Source: a virus
DNA: 23,711 nucleotides
Reading direction: 5' to 3' (one strand)
IMG/VR virus record: IMGVR_UViG_3300024999_000402
Location: 1-23,711 of that record
Shown here: one piece after another, positions 5,408 through 12,129 of the stretch
Layout: each line of letters opens with the position of its first letter
Numbering within the stretch: the first letter of the stretch is position 1
Made by a program: the position numbers and the translations under genes
The notes under the pieces: model-generated
What the model saw: only the letters and a program-made list of their open reading frames with translations
What the model was told of the DNA's origin: nothing
Databases searched by the model: none

Positions 5408-5655
5408 TTTTTAGGCTCCTTAGAATAAGGTTTGTCCAGCCATTGACCAATCGGCCAGGTTTGATTCGTGGAATAACAGTCGGATTTATAACAAAGCTTG
5501 TGAGGCGGAAAGAAAGTATTATCGTACCATTCTTTATCGGAAATATATTGCGGCGCGTAGTATTTGCCATTGTTGGCCGGAGTTAGCGCCCACGTTGGGA
5601 CGTGATCCATAGTGAATCTGTTGACATAATTTCTTTTTGCTTTTTCGAAGTTCAT
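5404..5655 (-). CDS. Conserved phage protein of unknown function
   Basis: 83 residues from the ATG at 5655-5653, which overlaps the TGA of the upstream gene (ATGA) and has GGTGAAGAG before it; the longer frame upstream is only overlap. The sequence has FEKAKRNYVNRFTMDHVP, GKYYAPQY, SDKEWYDNT and NQTWPIGQWLDKPY. I recognise this as a recurrent small phage protein (NYVNRFTM, KYYAPQY, SDxEWYxNT, SNQTWPxGxWLDKP). The many Trp/Tyr and Cys suggest a compact binding module. Function unknown. Confidence 0.8.
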   Translation of the reverse strand: MNFEKAKRNYVNRFTMDHVPTWALTPANNGKYYAPQYISDKEWYDNTFFPPHKLCYKSDCYSTNQTWPIGQWLDKPYSKEPKK

Positions 5656-5849
5656 CTCTTCACCCCCACTGTAAAAGTTTTGGTGTATGTATCGCCATTC
5701 GGCATTTCCAGCCAATCTCCGTTAATTTGCTCTTTTGCTATATCCTGGCATTCTTGATATATTATTTTGCTCAGAACAGCATAAGCTATACCGTGACCTG
5801 ATAATGCCGCTGTTAATCTCTGCGCTATTCTGCACCCTGTATTTTCCAT
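5652..5849 (-). CDS. Small conserved phage protein
   Basis: 65 residues beginning MENTGCRIAQRLTAALSGHG and ending with INGDWLEMPNGDTYTKTFT. The C-terminal WLEMPxGDTYTKTFTV reads like a small beta-sheet domain that I have seen in phage proteins of unknown role; the N-terminal half is helical. GGGAG lies 7 bases before the ATG. The stop overlaps the start of the following gene. The 85 bases upstream (5850-5934) hold an open frame but no credible start, so I leave that gap unannotated. Confidence 0.65.
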   Translation of the reverse strand: MENTGCRIAQRLTAALSGHGIAYAVLSKIIYQECQDIAKEQINGDWLEMPNGDTYTKTFTVGVKR

Positions 5850-5934
5850 AATGTTTCTCCCATTTAAAATTATTCTGTTTTAACCATTCCCGGAAACGAG
5901 CTGCTTTAACAACTCGCTTCGAGCAAGGGTCAAA

Positions 5935-6144
5935 TTATTTATCTTCTTTCCAGTGCCCAGCTATGGCAGCAATCGCCGCCTGAATGTTCTTTGGGCTCCG
6001 GCCAGTAAGTTTTGCGTAGCTGCGACAATGAGAGGCCACGGCTGGAGCCATCCATTCTTTGTCGCGACCGTCAAAAGTATCGCCAGCTACGTCTTTAATA
6101 TACTTGATCCAGAATATTTCGTGCGTCTCTTTAAGTTTCTTCAT
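5935..6144 (-). CDS. Small hypothetical protein
   Basis: 69 residues, basic and helical: MKKLKETHEIFWIKYIKDVA, then KEWMAPAVASHCRSYAKLTG and PKNIQAAIAAIAGHWKED. GAGGAA precedes the ATG closely, a weak but usable ribosome binding site. It lies 25 bases downstream of the 6170-6349 gene in the same operon. Family and function are not recognised; the AxxI-AAIAGHW ending resembles a short helical DNA- or protein-binding module only in a general way. Confidence 0.65.
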   Translation of the reverse strand: MKKLKETHEIFWIKYIKDVAGDTFDGRDKEWMAPAVASHCRSYAKLTGRSPKNIQAAIAAIAGHWKEDK

Positions 6145-6169
6145 TTCCTCGTCCCCTTGCGGTTAGGTG

Positions 6170-6349
6170 TTATTTAGCGGGTAAGGACATATACTTGCCG
6201 TCTACTGGATTACGCAGGACAACCGTCGCACCTTTCGGCCAGTAGATAGCCTTGTGGCCATAGAAGTCAATTTCCAGGGTAATGTGATTGTTGCGCTTAA
6301 TAGTGTGAATAGCTCCCGCCACCTTGACTACGTATTCCATGTTTGCCAT
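6170..6349 (-). CDS. Small hypothetical protein (59 residues), first gene of the operon
   Basis: A 60-codon frame from the ATG at 6349-6347 to a TAA at 6172-6170. It begins MANMEYVVKVAGAIHTIKR and ends with TVVLRNPVDGKYMSLPAK. The pattern suggests a small all-beta domain. GAGGT lies 7 bases before the ATG, and codon use is normal for the operon. It is the first gene after the promoter at 6401-6429, so it is probably an early protein. I do not recognise a family. Confidence 0.7.
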   Translation of the reverse strand: MANMEYVVKVAGAIHTIKRNNHITLEIDFYGHKAIYWPKGATVVLRNPVDGKYMSLPAK

Positions 6350-6400
6350 GTGCTTACCTCATTAGTTAGTGTTAATCATTAATCAATCTATGATGGTTAA

Positions 6401-6429
6401 AATGTAACATCTTGTTACGGGAGTTACAA
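6401..6429 (-). promoter_or_regulatory. Promoter of the 6349-4423 operon with an internal operator
   Basis: On the minus strand: TTGTAA (6429-6424), 17 bp, TACATT (6406-6401). The spacer and -10 contain a dyad GTAACA-AGA-TGTTAC. The plus-strand reading TGTAACAT, CTTG, TTACGGGA (6403-6422) is a near-copy of the longer two-part repeat at 3381-3660. A protein bound there would cover the promoter. Confidence 0.55.
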
Positions 6430-6469
6430 GTATTATTTTACTTGCGTTACGTTTTTTATTTGATTGTGT

Positions 6470-6640
6470 CTAGACGGACGGGATCTTGCCTTGCAGCTCG
6501 ACGTTCGGCCAGAGGTAGACCGAGAGGCAGTGCGGGCTAGATGGGATGGGTACCCCATGCTCGATAACCCAGGCAAGCCCCTTGGGGGGACGCGCCCCGG
6601 CCGGGTCGGCCTTATATCATGGGTACGCAACTGCGAAACC
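6470..6640. other. GC-rich structured island of unknown nature in the divergent control region
   Basis: Between the AT-rich promoter at 6401-6429 and the pyrimidine-rich stretch 6660-6756 lies a GC-rich block with nested inverted repeats: TGCCT/AGGCA around TCGG/CCGA (about 6487-6533), ATGGG/CCCAT with a 3-base loop, CCCC/GGGG and GGCC/GGCC. It could be a small RNA. Alternatively, minus-strand 6616-6470 is an open frame of 48 codons without a start codon, containing GLAWVIEHGVPIPSSPHC, so it may be a remnant of a gene. I cannot decide between these. Confidence 0.35.
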
Positions 6641-6756
6641 CAAAATCCCTTCGTTTTTTCGTTAACCCTGTTCCAGAATTTCCCCACCCCATCCTGGCCT
6701 AAATTTCCGTAAACCCAGTAACCTCCCCATTTTCCGTAACTCCCCTAACTTTCCTC

Positions 6757-6785
6757 TTGACAACTCTACGACTTTCGTGTTACCG
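6757..6785 (+). promoter_or_regulatory. Probable promoter of the plus-strand genes 6813-7201
   Basis: TTGACA (6757-6762), 17 bp, TTACCG (6780-6785): a perfect -35 with a poor -10. TGTTAC (6778-6783) overlaps the -10, again a half-site of the recurring element. Upstream, two imperfect copies of TTTCCGTAA followed by a C-rich stretch (about 6704-6750) also contain the TTACGG half. A weak -10 under operator half-sites fits a regulated promoter. Confidence 0.45.
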
Positions 6786-6812
6786 TGACCTAAACTCAGA
6801 GAGGAGGAGAAA

Positions 6813-6977
6813 ATGAAGACGATGGACGACAAGTATGGCGACGGGACGGACTGCGTGGTGTGCGAAGACTGCGGCATGTGCATCACCTGTGGCGACTGCA
6901 GGGACCACGGCTGTGGCAATGAAGTAGTGAGAGACACCCTCCTCTCCGACCTCGAGAGGATCTTGGAGGAGAAGTGA
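6813..6977 (+). CDS. Small Cys-rich protein (54 residues), probable metal binder
   Basis: Frame from the ATG at 6813 with GAGGAGGAG at 6801-6809, stop TGA at 6975-6977. Residues 14-34 are a run of evenly spaced cysteines (CVVCEDCGMCITCGDC, then a further Cys), that is C-x2 repeated six times. This is followed by a short acidic helix. The spacing suits a zinc or iron-sulfur site and echoes the three-residue Cys periodicity of the 1190-1771 protein. First gene of the plus-strand region; its TGA overlaps the next start by one base. Function unknown. Confidence 0.7.
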   Translation: MKTMDDKYGDGTDCVVCEDCGMCITCGDCRDHGCGNEVVRDTLLSDLERILEEK

Positions 6978-7201
6978 TGCTAGAGATCATTTACGACGAA
7001 GAAGATCAGGCCGCGTTCGACGCCGCTATTAAGGCAATTCAGGACTTTGACAAGGAGTTCTTTGGACTGGCACAGGCGGCAGGGGTGGAGGCGCACATCG
7101 CCAGGAGGCAGTTGCTGGATAGCCCTCAAAGGCAGGCCCTCCTTAGAACCGCTTTGCAAATCCGTAACTGCATGGTTCCTAAGTACGTTCTAAAACCCTA
7201 A
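6977..7201 (+). CDS. Small hypothetical protein (74 residues)
   Basis: Starts at the ATG at 6977, which overlaps the stop of the Cys-rich gene (TGATG); GGAGGAG lies before it. The protein MLEIIYDEEDQAAFDAAIKA, then DFDKEFFGLAQAAGVEAHIA and CMVPKYVLKP, is mainly alpha-helical and acidic at the N-terminus. I do not recognise a family. It forms a two-gene unit with the Cys-rich protein ahead of the packaging genes, but a separate promoter follows, so the unit may be expressed at another time. Confidence 0.7.
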   Translation: MLEIIYDEEDQAAFDAAIKAIQDFDKEFFGLAQAAGVEAHIARRQLLDSPQRQALLRTALQIRNCMVPKYVLKP

Positions 7202-7235
7202 CCCACCAAAAAAGTAACAAACCCTCACTTTCCAC

Positions 7236-7264
7236 TTGAACTTTTGTCCTAATTAGGGTAATAC
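7236..7264 (+). promoter_or_regulatory. Sigma70-like promoter reading into the small terminase gene
   Basis: TTGAAC (7236-7241), 17 bp, TAATAC (7259-7264). Transcription should begin about 7 bases after the -10, at 7271-7272, which is the start codon of the next gene. The only purine-rich match to a ribosome binding site (AGGG, 7255-7258) lies upstream of the expected start of transcription, so the message would be leaderless or nearly so. Confidence 0.6.
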
Positions 7265-7271
7265 CTGATAT

Positions 7272-7835
7272 ATGGACAAGTCTATTGCACATAGCCAATC
7301 CGGCTTACCCAACTTCCTGGAAGACGCCAGCTTCGGCCTCGACGACGTGGTCCAAGATAACTGGCTGGACGACCTGCTGACCGAGACGAAAGCCAAGAAC
7401 GCCAAATCCAAAAAGTCCAAAAACCTACCAACTCCGCTCGTCCCGGCCCCTGTCCCGCCCACCTGTCAATGGGACCCGAGACTCGTTCTCGACCTGGCGA
7501 TCGCGGTCGACGACCTCTCAGTTATCCTTGCCCGCTACGACCTCTCAGAGGCCGAGTTCAACCTGTTATCAGACACTCCCGTCTTCCGGCGAGAGCTAGC
7601 CCTTGCCATGCGCGATGCCCGGGAGAACGGCGTCGGGTTCCAAGTCAAGGCAAAAATTCAGGCCGAGAGCTACCTGTCAGTATTAGACTCTTTGGTCTAC
7701 GACAGCAACACCCCGGCCTCGGTCCGGCTGGAGTGCATCCGCTCGGCCGTGCAGTGGGGCGCTCTTCTTCCCAAGGAGGCGAAGTCCGACAGCACTCAGA
7801 ACGCTACGCAAATTAACGTTTCGATCTCATTTTGA
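7272..7835 (+). CDS. Putative terminase small subunit
   Basis: 187 residues. Residues 1-65 are acidic then Lys/Pro-rich and probably disordered. Residues about 80-175 are helical: LSEAEFNLLSDTPVFRREL, FQVKAKIQAESYLSVLDSLV, and TPASVRLECIRSAVQWGALL. The order, with a hydrophobic helix, an AESY segment, then TPxSVRLxxIRSxVxWG, is typical of putative small terminase (DNA-recognition) proteins in podophages. The large subunit is about 8 kb downstream, split off by the fibre and lysis genes. No strong Shine-Dalgarno site precedes the ATG. Identification rests on pattern and position only. Confidence 0.6.
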   Translation: MDKSIAHSQSGLPNFLEDASFGLDDVVQDNWLDDLLTETKAKNAKSKKSKNLPTPLVPAPVPPTCQWDPRLVLDLAIAVDDLSVILARYDLSEAEFNLLSDTPVFRRELALAMRDARENGVGFQVKAKIQAESYLSVLDSLVYDSNTPASVRLECIRSAVQWGALLPKEAKSDSTQNATQINVSISF

Positions 7836-7846
7836 GGAGTTACAGG

Positions 7847-8563
7847 TTAAATATGGGTCCACGAAGCTCTCTTTCTGATGTTGTTAATAGCACCTTTAGA
7901 CACCTCGTAGGTTTTTGCGAGGGTCGCGGTGTTTACATCTGTGAGGGACCGTATCTCCTCAACCTGCTCGGCGGTGAGTTTTCTGGCATGAGCGTTTTTG
8001 ACTTTCTTCCTGGCAGGGCTACCAGTTCCGAGCGCAACTCCTACGTGCCCCCACATCGCTCCCTTTTTTATAAGGTAGATGGTGTGCTTGCACACGCCGT
8101 AAATTTTAGCGATCTCGATCTGCATAAACCGCTTATTTCGAATAAGGTCGCAGATTTCTCTCACTTCCTGAGATGTAAGTTTAGCATTGCTATGCCCGTC
8201 TCCGAAGCATTGGCGGTTCCTGGAGACTTTGTCGGCGACGTTGTCAGCGTGAGTCCCAGAGAGAAGGTGGTCAGGGTTGACACACTTCCTATTGTCGCAT
8301 TTGTGGCGGATAACTGTACCCTTGGGTTGTTTTCCAAACTCCCTCTCATAGGCGTATATGTGAGGGAGGGTCTGAAGTTCTTTGTAGGCAAATCTACCAT
8401 ACCCATCAGGGCGAATGGTTCCGAGCCACTCGAGGCACCCTTGTGCAGTAGAAGTGGTAGGAATTTTATGGGAAAAACTGCAATCTTCACTGCAAAACTG
8501 CGCAGAAGATCGGCCGTCGGCGAGGAACTCAGTTCCGCAGTGGATGCATTTTTTAGTTTTCAT
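7847..8563 (-). CDS. HNH homing endonuclease, antisense to the late genes
   Basis: 238 residues from the ATG at 8563-8561; an upstream in-frame start is rejected because it lies before the predicted promoter. Order: zinc knuckle C6, C9, C24, C28; HNH_3-type nuclease at about 43-111 with VIRHKCDNRKCVNPDHL, then GTHADN; two similar C-terminal HTH modules beginning KLTSQEV and KLTAEQV, each ending in a W-containing motif, as in the DNA-recognition tails of phage HNH endonucleases. It faces the small terminase gene (12-bp gap) and lies head to head with the 8656 gene. No intron or intein is visible, so it is a free-standing mobile gene. Confidence 0.88.
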   Translation of the reverse strand: MKTKKCIHCGTEFLADGRSSAQFCSEDCSFSHKIPTTSTAQGCLEWLGTIRPDGYGRFAYKELQTLPHIYAYEREFGKQPKGTVIRHKCDNRKCVNPDHLLSGTHADNVADKVSRNRQCFGDGHSNAKLTSQEVREICDLIRNKRFMQIEIAKIYGVCKHTIYLIKKGAMWGHVGVALGTGSPARKKVKNAHARKLTAEQVEEIRSLTDVNTATLAKTYEVSKGAINNIRKRASWTHI

Positions 8564-8569
8564 AGGACT

Positions 8570-8598
8570 ATAATAAACCGTATATATGCTTTTGTCAA
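8570..8598 (-). promoter_or_regulatory. Strong promoter for a leaderless HNH endonuclease mRNA
   Basis: Minus strand: TTGACA (8598-8593), 17 bp, TATTAT (8575-8570). The A of the ATG is the seventh base after the -10, the usual initiation distance, and no Shine-Dalgarno site lies before the ATG. The endonuclease thus carries its own promoter, independent of the late operon. Confidence 0.65.
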
Positions 8599-8655
8599 CA
8601 TGAAAGTAGTATATGGTGTTAATCCGTGTTAAATATTTTATCTTAGGAGCCAACC

Positions 8656-9033
8656 ATGGCCGGAGCCACTCAGTCGTTTCTCAGGGAAAACACCAACACC
8701 AGCGCTAACGATCTGCCCGGCGAGTCCAAGGGGTTCTTGTTCTCCTTCGTGGCCGACGACACCACGGCGGCGTTCACTGCCTTCACGACTGAGCAGTCCT
8801 TCGACGGTGCCCTTGCCGCGATCGGCGCCAAGTTCGGCACCACGGCCCCTGACAGCCTGACCATCACCGTCACTGACGTGGCAGGTATCCCAGTCGCCTC
8901 CGGCACCATCACCGCCGACGGCTACATCCAGCTTGACCGGCCGATGTTCTTCGTGCCCGGGCCGCTCACCATCACGCTGACTGGGAACACGACGGTAAGT
9001 GCAGAGGCCACTGTCCCCTTGGTGTTTGCATAA
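8656..9033 (+). CDS. Putative virion structural protein, beta-rich
   Basis: 125 residues. The N-terminal half (SKGFLFSFVADDTTAAFTAF) and C-terminal half (PDSLTITVTDVAGIPVASG, PLTITLTGNTTVSAEATV) look like an Ig-like or jelly-roll beta sandwich with Thr/Ala-rich strands. I recognise this sequence style from phage structural proteins of unknown position. AGGAG precedes the ATG. The stop overlaps the start of the fibre-like gene (TAATG), pointing to a shared tail-fibre or receptor-binding module. It has no signal peptide. Exact role unknown. Confidence 0.65.
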   Translation: MAGATQSFLRENTNTSANDLPGESKGFLFSFVADDTTAAFTAFTTEQSFDGALAAIGAKFGTTAPDSLTITVTDVAGIPVASGTITADGYIQLDRPMFFVPGPLTITLTGNTTVSAEATVPLVFA

Positions 9034-10589
9034 TGACTAAGCGCTACTCACCCAGCCGGTTCCACGCGACACTTGGTGGAGGCCTTGCCCTGCCTCGCAC
9101 CGGCCTATTGTTTAGGGCGTTGGTAGCAAACGGCCTGAGTGATGATATCGGCTTATCTGTAAGCGATGCACCCCTGATAGACCCCGCCCTATGGAGCACA
9201 TTCTTTGCGCTCGATGGCGAAGGGCAGCCAGTATCAGTGCTCGACGCGGCAACCATTATCGCAAACATCCAGGCAAGCCCTCTGCTCGATATCGGCACGT
9301 TGGTTGGTACTGCGGCTAAGGGGTATGCTCTTTATGCCTACAATACAGCTGACGCGGTGCTCACTAATGCATACAACTATTTTAAATTAACCAGACCGGC
9401 CGATATTCTCGCTGCCTCTGGTGTATCTTCTGCAACGTCCATACGATCCATCAGTTTTCAACCAACCATAGTAGCAGGGCAGGATTACACAGTCCCGGTT
9501 GGCGGCGAATTGATCCTGCACGACGGCACCGTAAAAACTGCGGGGACATACCAATGGCCAGCAGATGTATCATGGTGTTCTGTGCGTGGAACGTCGAGCA
9601 CTTTCTTTGGTATTTCTGCGGTGTTTAGTTTCGTGTTTAACGGGGTGGTAAGAGCATTCACGGTCACGACCGAAACCGGCGATGACCTGACCTTTACAAC
9701 CGTTGGATACAACGCCGCATGGACCCCGCCAAGCATCATAGCTGCTCTGCTCGCAGATGCCAACGTCACCTGGCGCAAACCGGACGGTACGACGTTCACC
9801 GGCAAAGCACCGGCAATGACAAATTTTTCACAAACAGGGCAGTATCGTTGTCATGTGACTGATTGGTCAAAGGCAACGGCATTAGGATTTGCTCCAGGCG
9901 CGCCACAGTCATTCGTTAGTCTGATTAATTTTGATGTGATGTTGCCGTATATGACCGGATTGAATACTTTGACTTTCCGGGATATGTCGTCGTTTTCCGG
10001 GGACGTTACTAACTGGGTGTTTCCAACGTCTCTCACTACTCTGCCAGCTCTGTTATACAACTGTGTAAATGCGGTCGGAAACATCACCGGGTGGCAGATT
10101 CCGGTCGGAGTGACAGACCTCAATTATTCTCTGACCGGCAATTCATATCTAACTGGTACGCTCCCTAATCTATCTCTGTGCGCATCTACAAGTTATGAAG
10201 TTATCTGCTACAACAGCCCGAATATATCAGGCGATTTGTCAACCTGGACAATGCGCACAAATATCACAAGATTCAGGTTCCATTATTCTAGGCTCACATA
10301 CGGCACAGGTGGAGCGCTGCGCTCAAACGTGAGAAACGGGCTGATTTTCTCAATGGATAACTGCCTCTTGTCGAGCGCTGCAGTTGGGCGAATCCTTATC
10401 GATATAAACATGAGCGGGGCAACTGGTGTTGGTGGCTCAATAAACGTGAACACAAACGACGGTGCTCCGGATTGGGGAACCGAGGCTAGTCCAAGCGATG
10501 TAGCGTACGCGGTTGCTGATCTGATTTACAAAAATTGGACATCAATAACCGTAACTGGCGGAATCCCTGCGTGGGTTTCCGTTCTATAA
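9033..10589 (+). CDS. Putative tail fibre/receptor-binding protein with leucine-rich-like repeats
   Basis: 518 residues. Residues about 1-150 form an N-terminal virion-attachment-like region. Residues 150-290 are beta-rich. From about 300 to 430 there are irregular repeats of the type LNTLTFRDMSSFSGDVTNW and DLNYSLTGNSYLTGTLPNL, resembling leucine-rich repeats of the kind seen in phage and surface adhesins. The last 85 residues include INMSGATGVGGSINVNTND and WTSITVTGGIPAW. Base composition becomes more AT-rich after about 9350 than in neighbouring genes, suggesting exchange of this module. Probably a host-recognition protein, by inference. No reverse transcriptase for targeted mutagenesis is in the window. 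Confidence 0.6.
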   Translation: MTKRYSPSRFHATLGGGLALPRTGLLFRALVANGLSDDIGLSVSDAPLIDPALWSTFFALDGEGQPVSVLDAATIIANIQASPLLDIGTLVGTAAKGYALYAYNTADAVLTNAYNYFKLTRPADILAASGVSSATSIRSISFQPTIVAGQDYTVPVGGELILHDGTVKTAGTYQWPADVSWCSVRGTSSTFFGISAVFSFVFNGVVRAFTVTTETGDDLTFTTVGYNAAWTPPSIIAALLADANVTWRKPDGTTFTGKAPAMTNFSQTGQYRCHVTDWSKATALGFAPGAPQSFVSLINFDVMLPYMTGLNTLTFRDMSSFSGDVTNWVFPTSLTTLPALLYNCVNAVGNITGWQIPVGVTDLNYSLTGNSYLTGTLPNLSLCASTSYEVICYNSPNISGDLSTWTMRTNITRFRFHYSRLTYGTGGALRSNVRNGLIFSMDNCLLSSAAVGRILIDINMSGATGVGGSINVNTNDGAPDWGTEASPSDVAYAVADLIYKNWTSITVTGGIPAWVSVL

Positions 10590-10610
10590 GAAAAACAATA
10601 GGTGAAAATT

Positions 10611-11045
10611 ATGTTCAATATTCCGTATTGGGTTGTAACTCGTCGCGGCCAAACAGTCTATCTCGGAACCCCTGGATTTCTCTGTTTTTATCTCACAACT
10701 TTTGGGGTGCAAAACGGATCTGTAGTTTTCTCTCCTCCCGTTGGCAGTCAAATTTTCCTCGAAATCTCTCACGACCTGATTCCGATCGGCACGAGCACCG
10801 AGGATGCTCAAACCATTTTGCGAGAATACATCGAGGGGCCAAATATAATCATCGAAGACGCTGCGATGTTCAAGCTGGTTTTTCCTGATTGGGAAGCTGA
10901 CAAATATTATTACCACAATGCCCCTATGTCGGTCGGGATGAATGCGTTTGCAGCCATTGAGGACATGACCTCTGTCGCGGGGCAGTTGCCCCCTGATTTC
11001 CCGAATCTGTACTGGAAACCTTTGGAGCGTACTGACCTATACTGA
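10611..11045 (+). CDS. Hypothetical protein downstream of the fibre-like gene
   Basis: 144 residues from the ATG at 10611, with AGGTGA at 10599-10604; an in-frame GTG at 10602 is less well placed. The protein (MFNIPYWVVTRRGQTVYLGT, SPPVGSQIFLEISHDLIPIG, NAFAAIEDMTSVAGQLPPDF) looks like one mixed alpha/beta domain. Its position and its AT-richer composition, shared with the fibre-like gene, suggest a co-inherited module such as a fibre chaperone or second adhesin subunit, but no family is recognised. The 91 bases that follow contain no gene. Confidence 0.6.
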   Translation: MFNIPYWVVTRRGQTVYLGTPGFLCFYLTTFGVQNGSVVFSPPVGSQIFLEISHDLIPIGTSTEDAQTILREYIEGPNIIIEDAAMFKLVFPDWEADKYYYHNAPMSVGMNAFAAIEDMTSVAGQLPPDFPNLYWKPLERTDLY

Positions 11046-11136
11046 TATCCGGGAGGGCTACGGGGAAGCTATTGAGCATGGGTGACTGATACGAAACTAA
11101 ACTGTTGCAAAACCATAACAAACTTTTGAGGCAACC

Positions 11137-11610
11137 ATGAAAACACTCATCAGCCCCTTACTTCTCGTTCTCGCACTCACTTCGTGCGCGAACAACCAGC
11201 AAGCTACTCTTGAGTTAAAAACCGCGCAAGTGAAAATGCTCACCGAAGGCATGGCAGCCTGCAAGGACGACTCAGGGTGTAAGGTAGCCCTTACCGCATT
11301 CGTATTTGGCGGAGGCCTAGACATGCCCCAGGAAGCCGGTCCTGTGCAGTACGCCGCGGCCTTCCTACCCTATGCGAACCTTTTCTTGCAGGCCTACGGT
11401 ATGACCCTTGGTGGGGGAGGCAGTGCGAGCGCCATGTATGTCAAGGGGAGCAACAACACCTTCATAGGATGGAACCGCACCTCGGCAGATCGCAGCAGTT
11501 CAGTCAGAGCAGACTTCGGTGTAGATATGACCAGTTACTTCAACAATAAGTACTACAGTCAGACCGGAGGCGACGGTGCCTCCACACTCGGAGACACGCA
11601 AAGCCCGTAA
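11137..11610 (+). CDS. Phage-encoded lipoprotein
   Basis: 157 residues. A signal peptide MKTLISPLLLVLALTSC ends in a lipobox (LTSC, lipidated Cys17) followed by Ala-Asn, so the mature protein is an N-acylated lipoprotein. After a helical segment (ATLELKTAQVKMLTEGMA) come a Cys pair, a hydrophobic stretch with FLPYANLFLQAYGMTLGGGG, and a Ser/Gly-rich tail. GAGG precedes the ATG. Just upstream of the lysis cassette, it may be an outer-membrane lysis accessory or a superinfection-exclusion lipoprotein. It lacks the short Pro-rich form of lambda Rz1, so a spanin role is not indicated. Confidence 0.7.
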   Translation: MKTLISPLLLVLALTSCANNQQATLELKTAQVKMLTEGMAACKDDSGCKVALTAFVFGGGLDMPQEAGPVQYAAAFLPYANLFLQAYGMTLGGGGSASAMYVKGSNNTFIGWNRTSADRSSSVRADFGVDMTSYFNNKYYSQTGGDGASTLGDTQSP

Positions 11611-11636
11611 CCCTAACGAACTAGGGAGGTGCTACA

Positions 11637-11831
11637 ATGTCGCACGATCTAGGGAAGCCGATTGTCACTCATCCGCACGAGGATGAGCATGGTAACAGGA
11701 AGTGGAAAACTGACGAGTGCGCCAGAGCATGTATCAAAGGAAACAGGGAGGCGCATACGGTGGACATCTGTCCTCAATATGTGCAGAGATTGACCGCGGC
11801 GTACTGCGTGCCGGAGGAGGCAAGGGAGTGA
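11637..11831 (+). CDS. Small hypothetical protein (64 residues)
   Basis: Begins MSHDLGKPIVTHPHEDEHGN and ends RLTAAYCVPEEARE. GGGAGG lies 8 bases before the ATG. It carries three His, three Cys (one pair as CARAC) and acidic residues, which would allow metal binding, but no known zinc motif is complete. The TGA overlaps the GTG of the next gene. Not recognised. Confidence 0.6.
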   Translation: MSHDLGKPIVTHPHEDEHGNRKWKTDECARACIKGNREAHTVDICPQYVQRLTAAYCVPEEARE

Positions 11832-11938
11832 ACGACGACTATGGCCCGGCGCCGAAGAAAGAGCCGATCGTCGTGAGGGTCATCATCCCGCTCGAGAAAC
11901 TGATAAAACTATTTAAAAAGTTGTGGAGGCGGAAATGA
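11828..11938 (+). CDS. Very small basic protein (36 residues)
   Basis: Start GTG at 11828 (GTGA overlap with the preceding stop; GGAGGCAAGG upstream). The sequence MNDDYGPAPKKEPIVVRVII is followed by a basic amphipathic helix ending KLFKKLWRRK. A cationic amphipathic tail could touch membranes or nucleic acid. Its stop overlaps the next start (ATGA), and the unbroken chain of overlaps from 11637 to 12374 supports it as a real gene. Function unknown. Confidence 0.55.
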   Translation: MNDDYGPAPKKEPIVVRVIIPLEKLIKLFKKLWRRK

Positions 11939-12129
11939 GCTGCTCTTGCACATTGCCCATCAGTTGCTGCGCGAGTTGTCCAGCCAACAGGCAGCAATAC
12001 AGCACTCATGAGTTGATAGTACCTTTGGAGGTTGACCCACAGGTAGATTACGCAATTGATAGATGGTTTGCGGAGAACCAGCCAATCACTGGCAGGAAAG
12101 TTTATATCTCAACGAGGAATAGGACATGA
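11935..12129 (+). CDS. Small Cys-rich N-terminus protein (64 residues)
   Basis: Start ATG at 11935, with GGAGG five bases upstream; the in-frame GTG at 11923 is less likely. Residues 1-20 (MSCSCTLPISCCASCPANRQ) hold six cysteines, then a domain with LIVPLEVDPQVDYAIDRWFA follows. The Cys cluster could bind metal; no signal peptide. It overlaps both neighbours by four bases (ATGA). Family not recognised. Confidence 0.6.
   Translation: MSCSCTLPISCCASCPANRQQYSTHELIVPLEVDPQVDYAIDRWFAENQPITGRKVYISTRNRT

Noticed and set aside
5850-5934. In-frame continuation after the stop of the 5935-6144 gene, reading ARFREWLKQNNFKWEKHYGK
   Set aside because: It looks somewhat protein-like but has no start codon, overlaps the well-supported 5652-5849 gene in another frame, and I cannot tie it to a family. 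A third stop-readthrough case is therefore not claimed.
7832-8632. 266-codon plus-strand open frame
   Set aside because: It is the antisense of the HNH endonuclease, whose zinc, HNH and HTH motifs are unmistakable on the minus strand.
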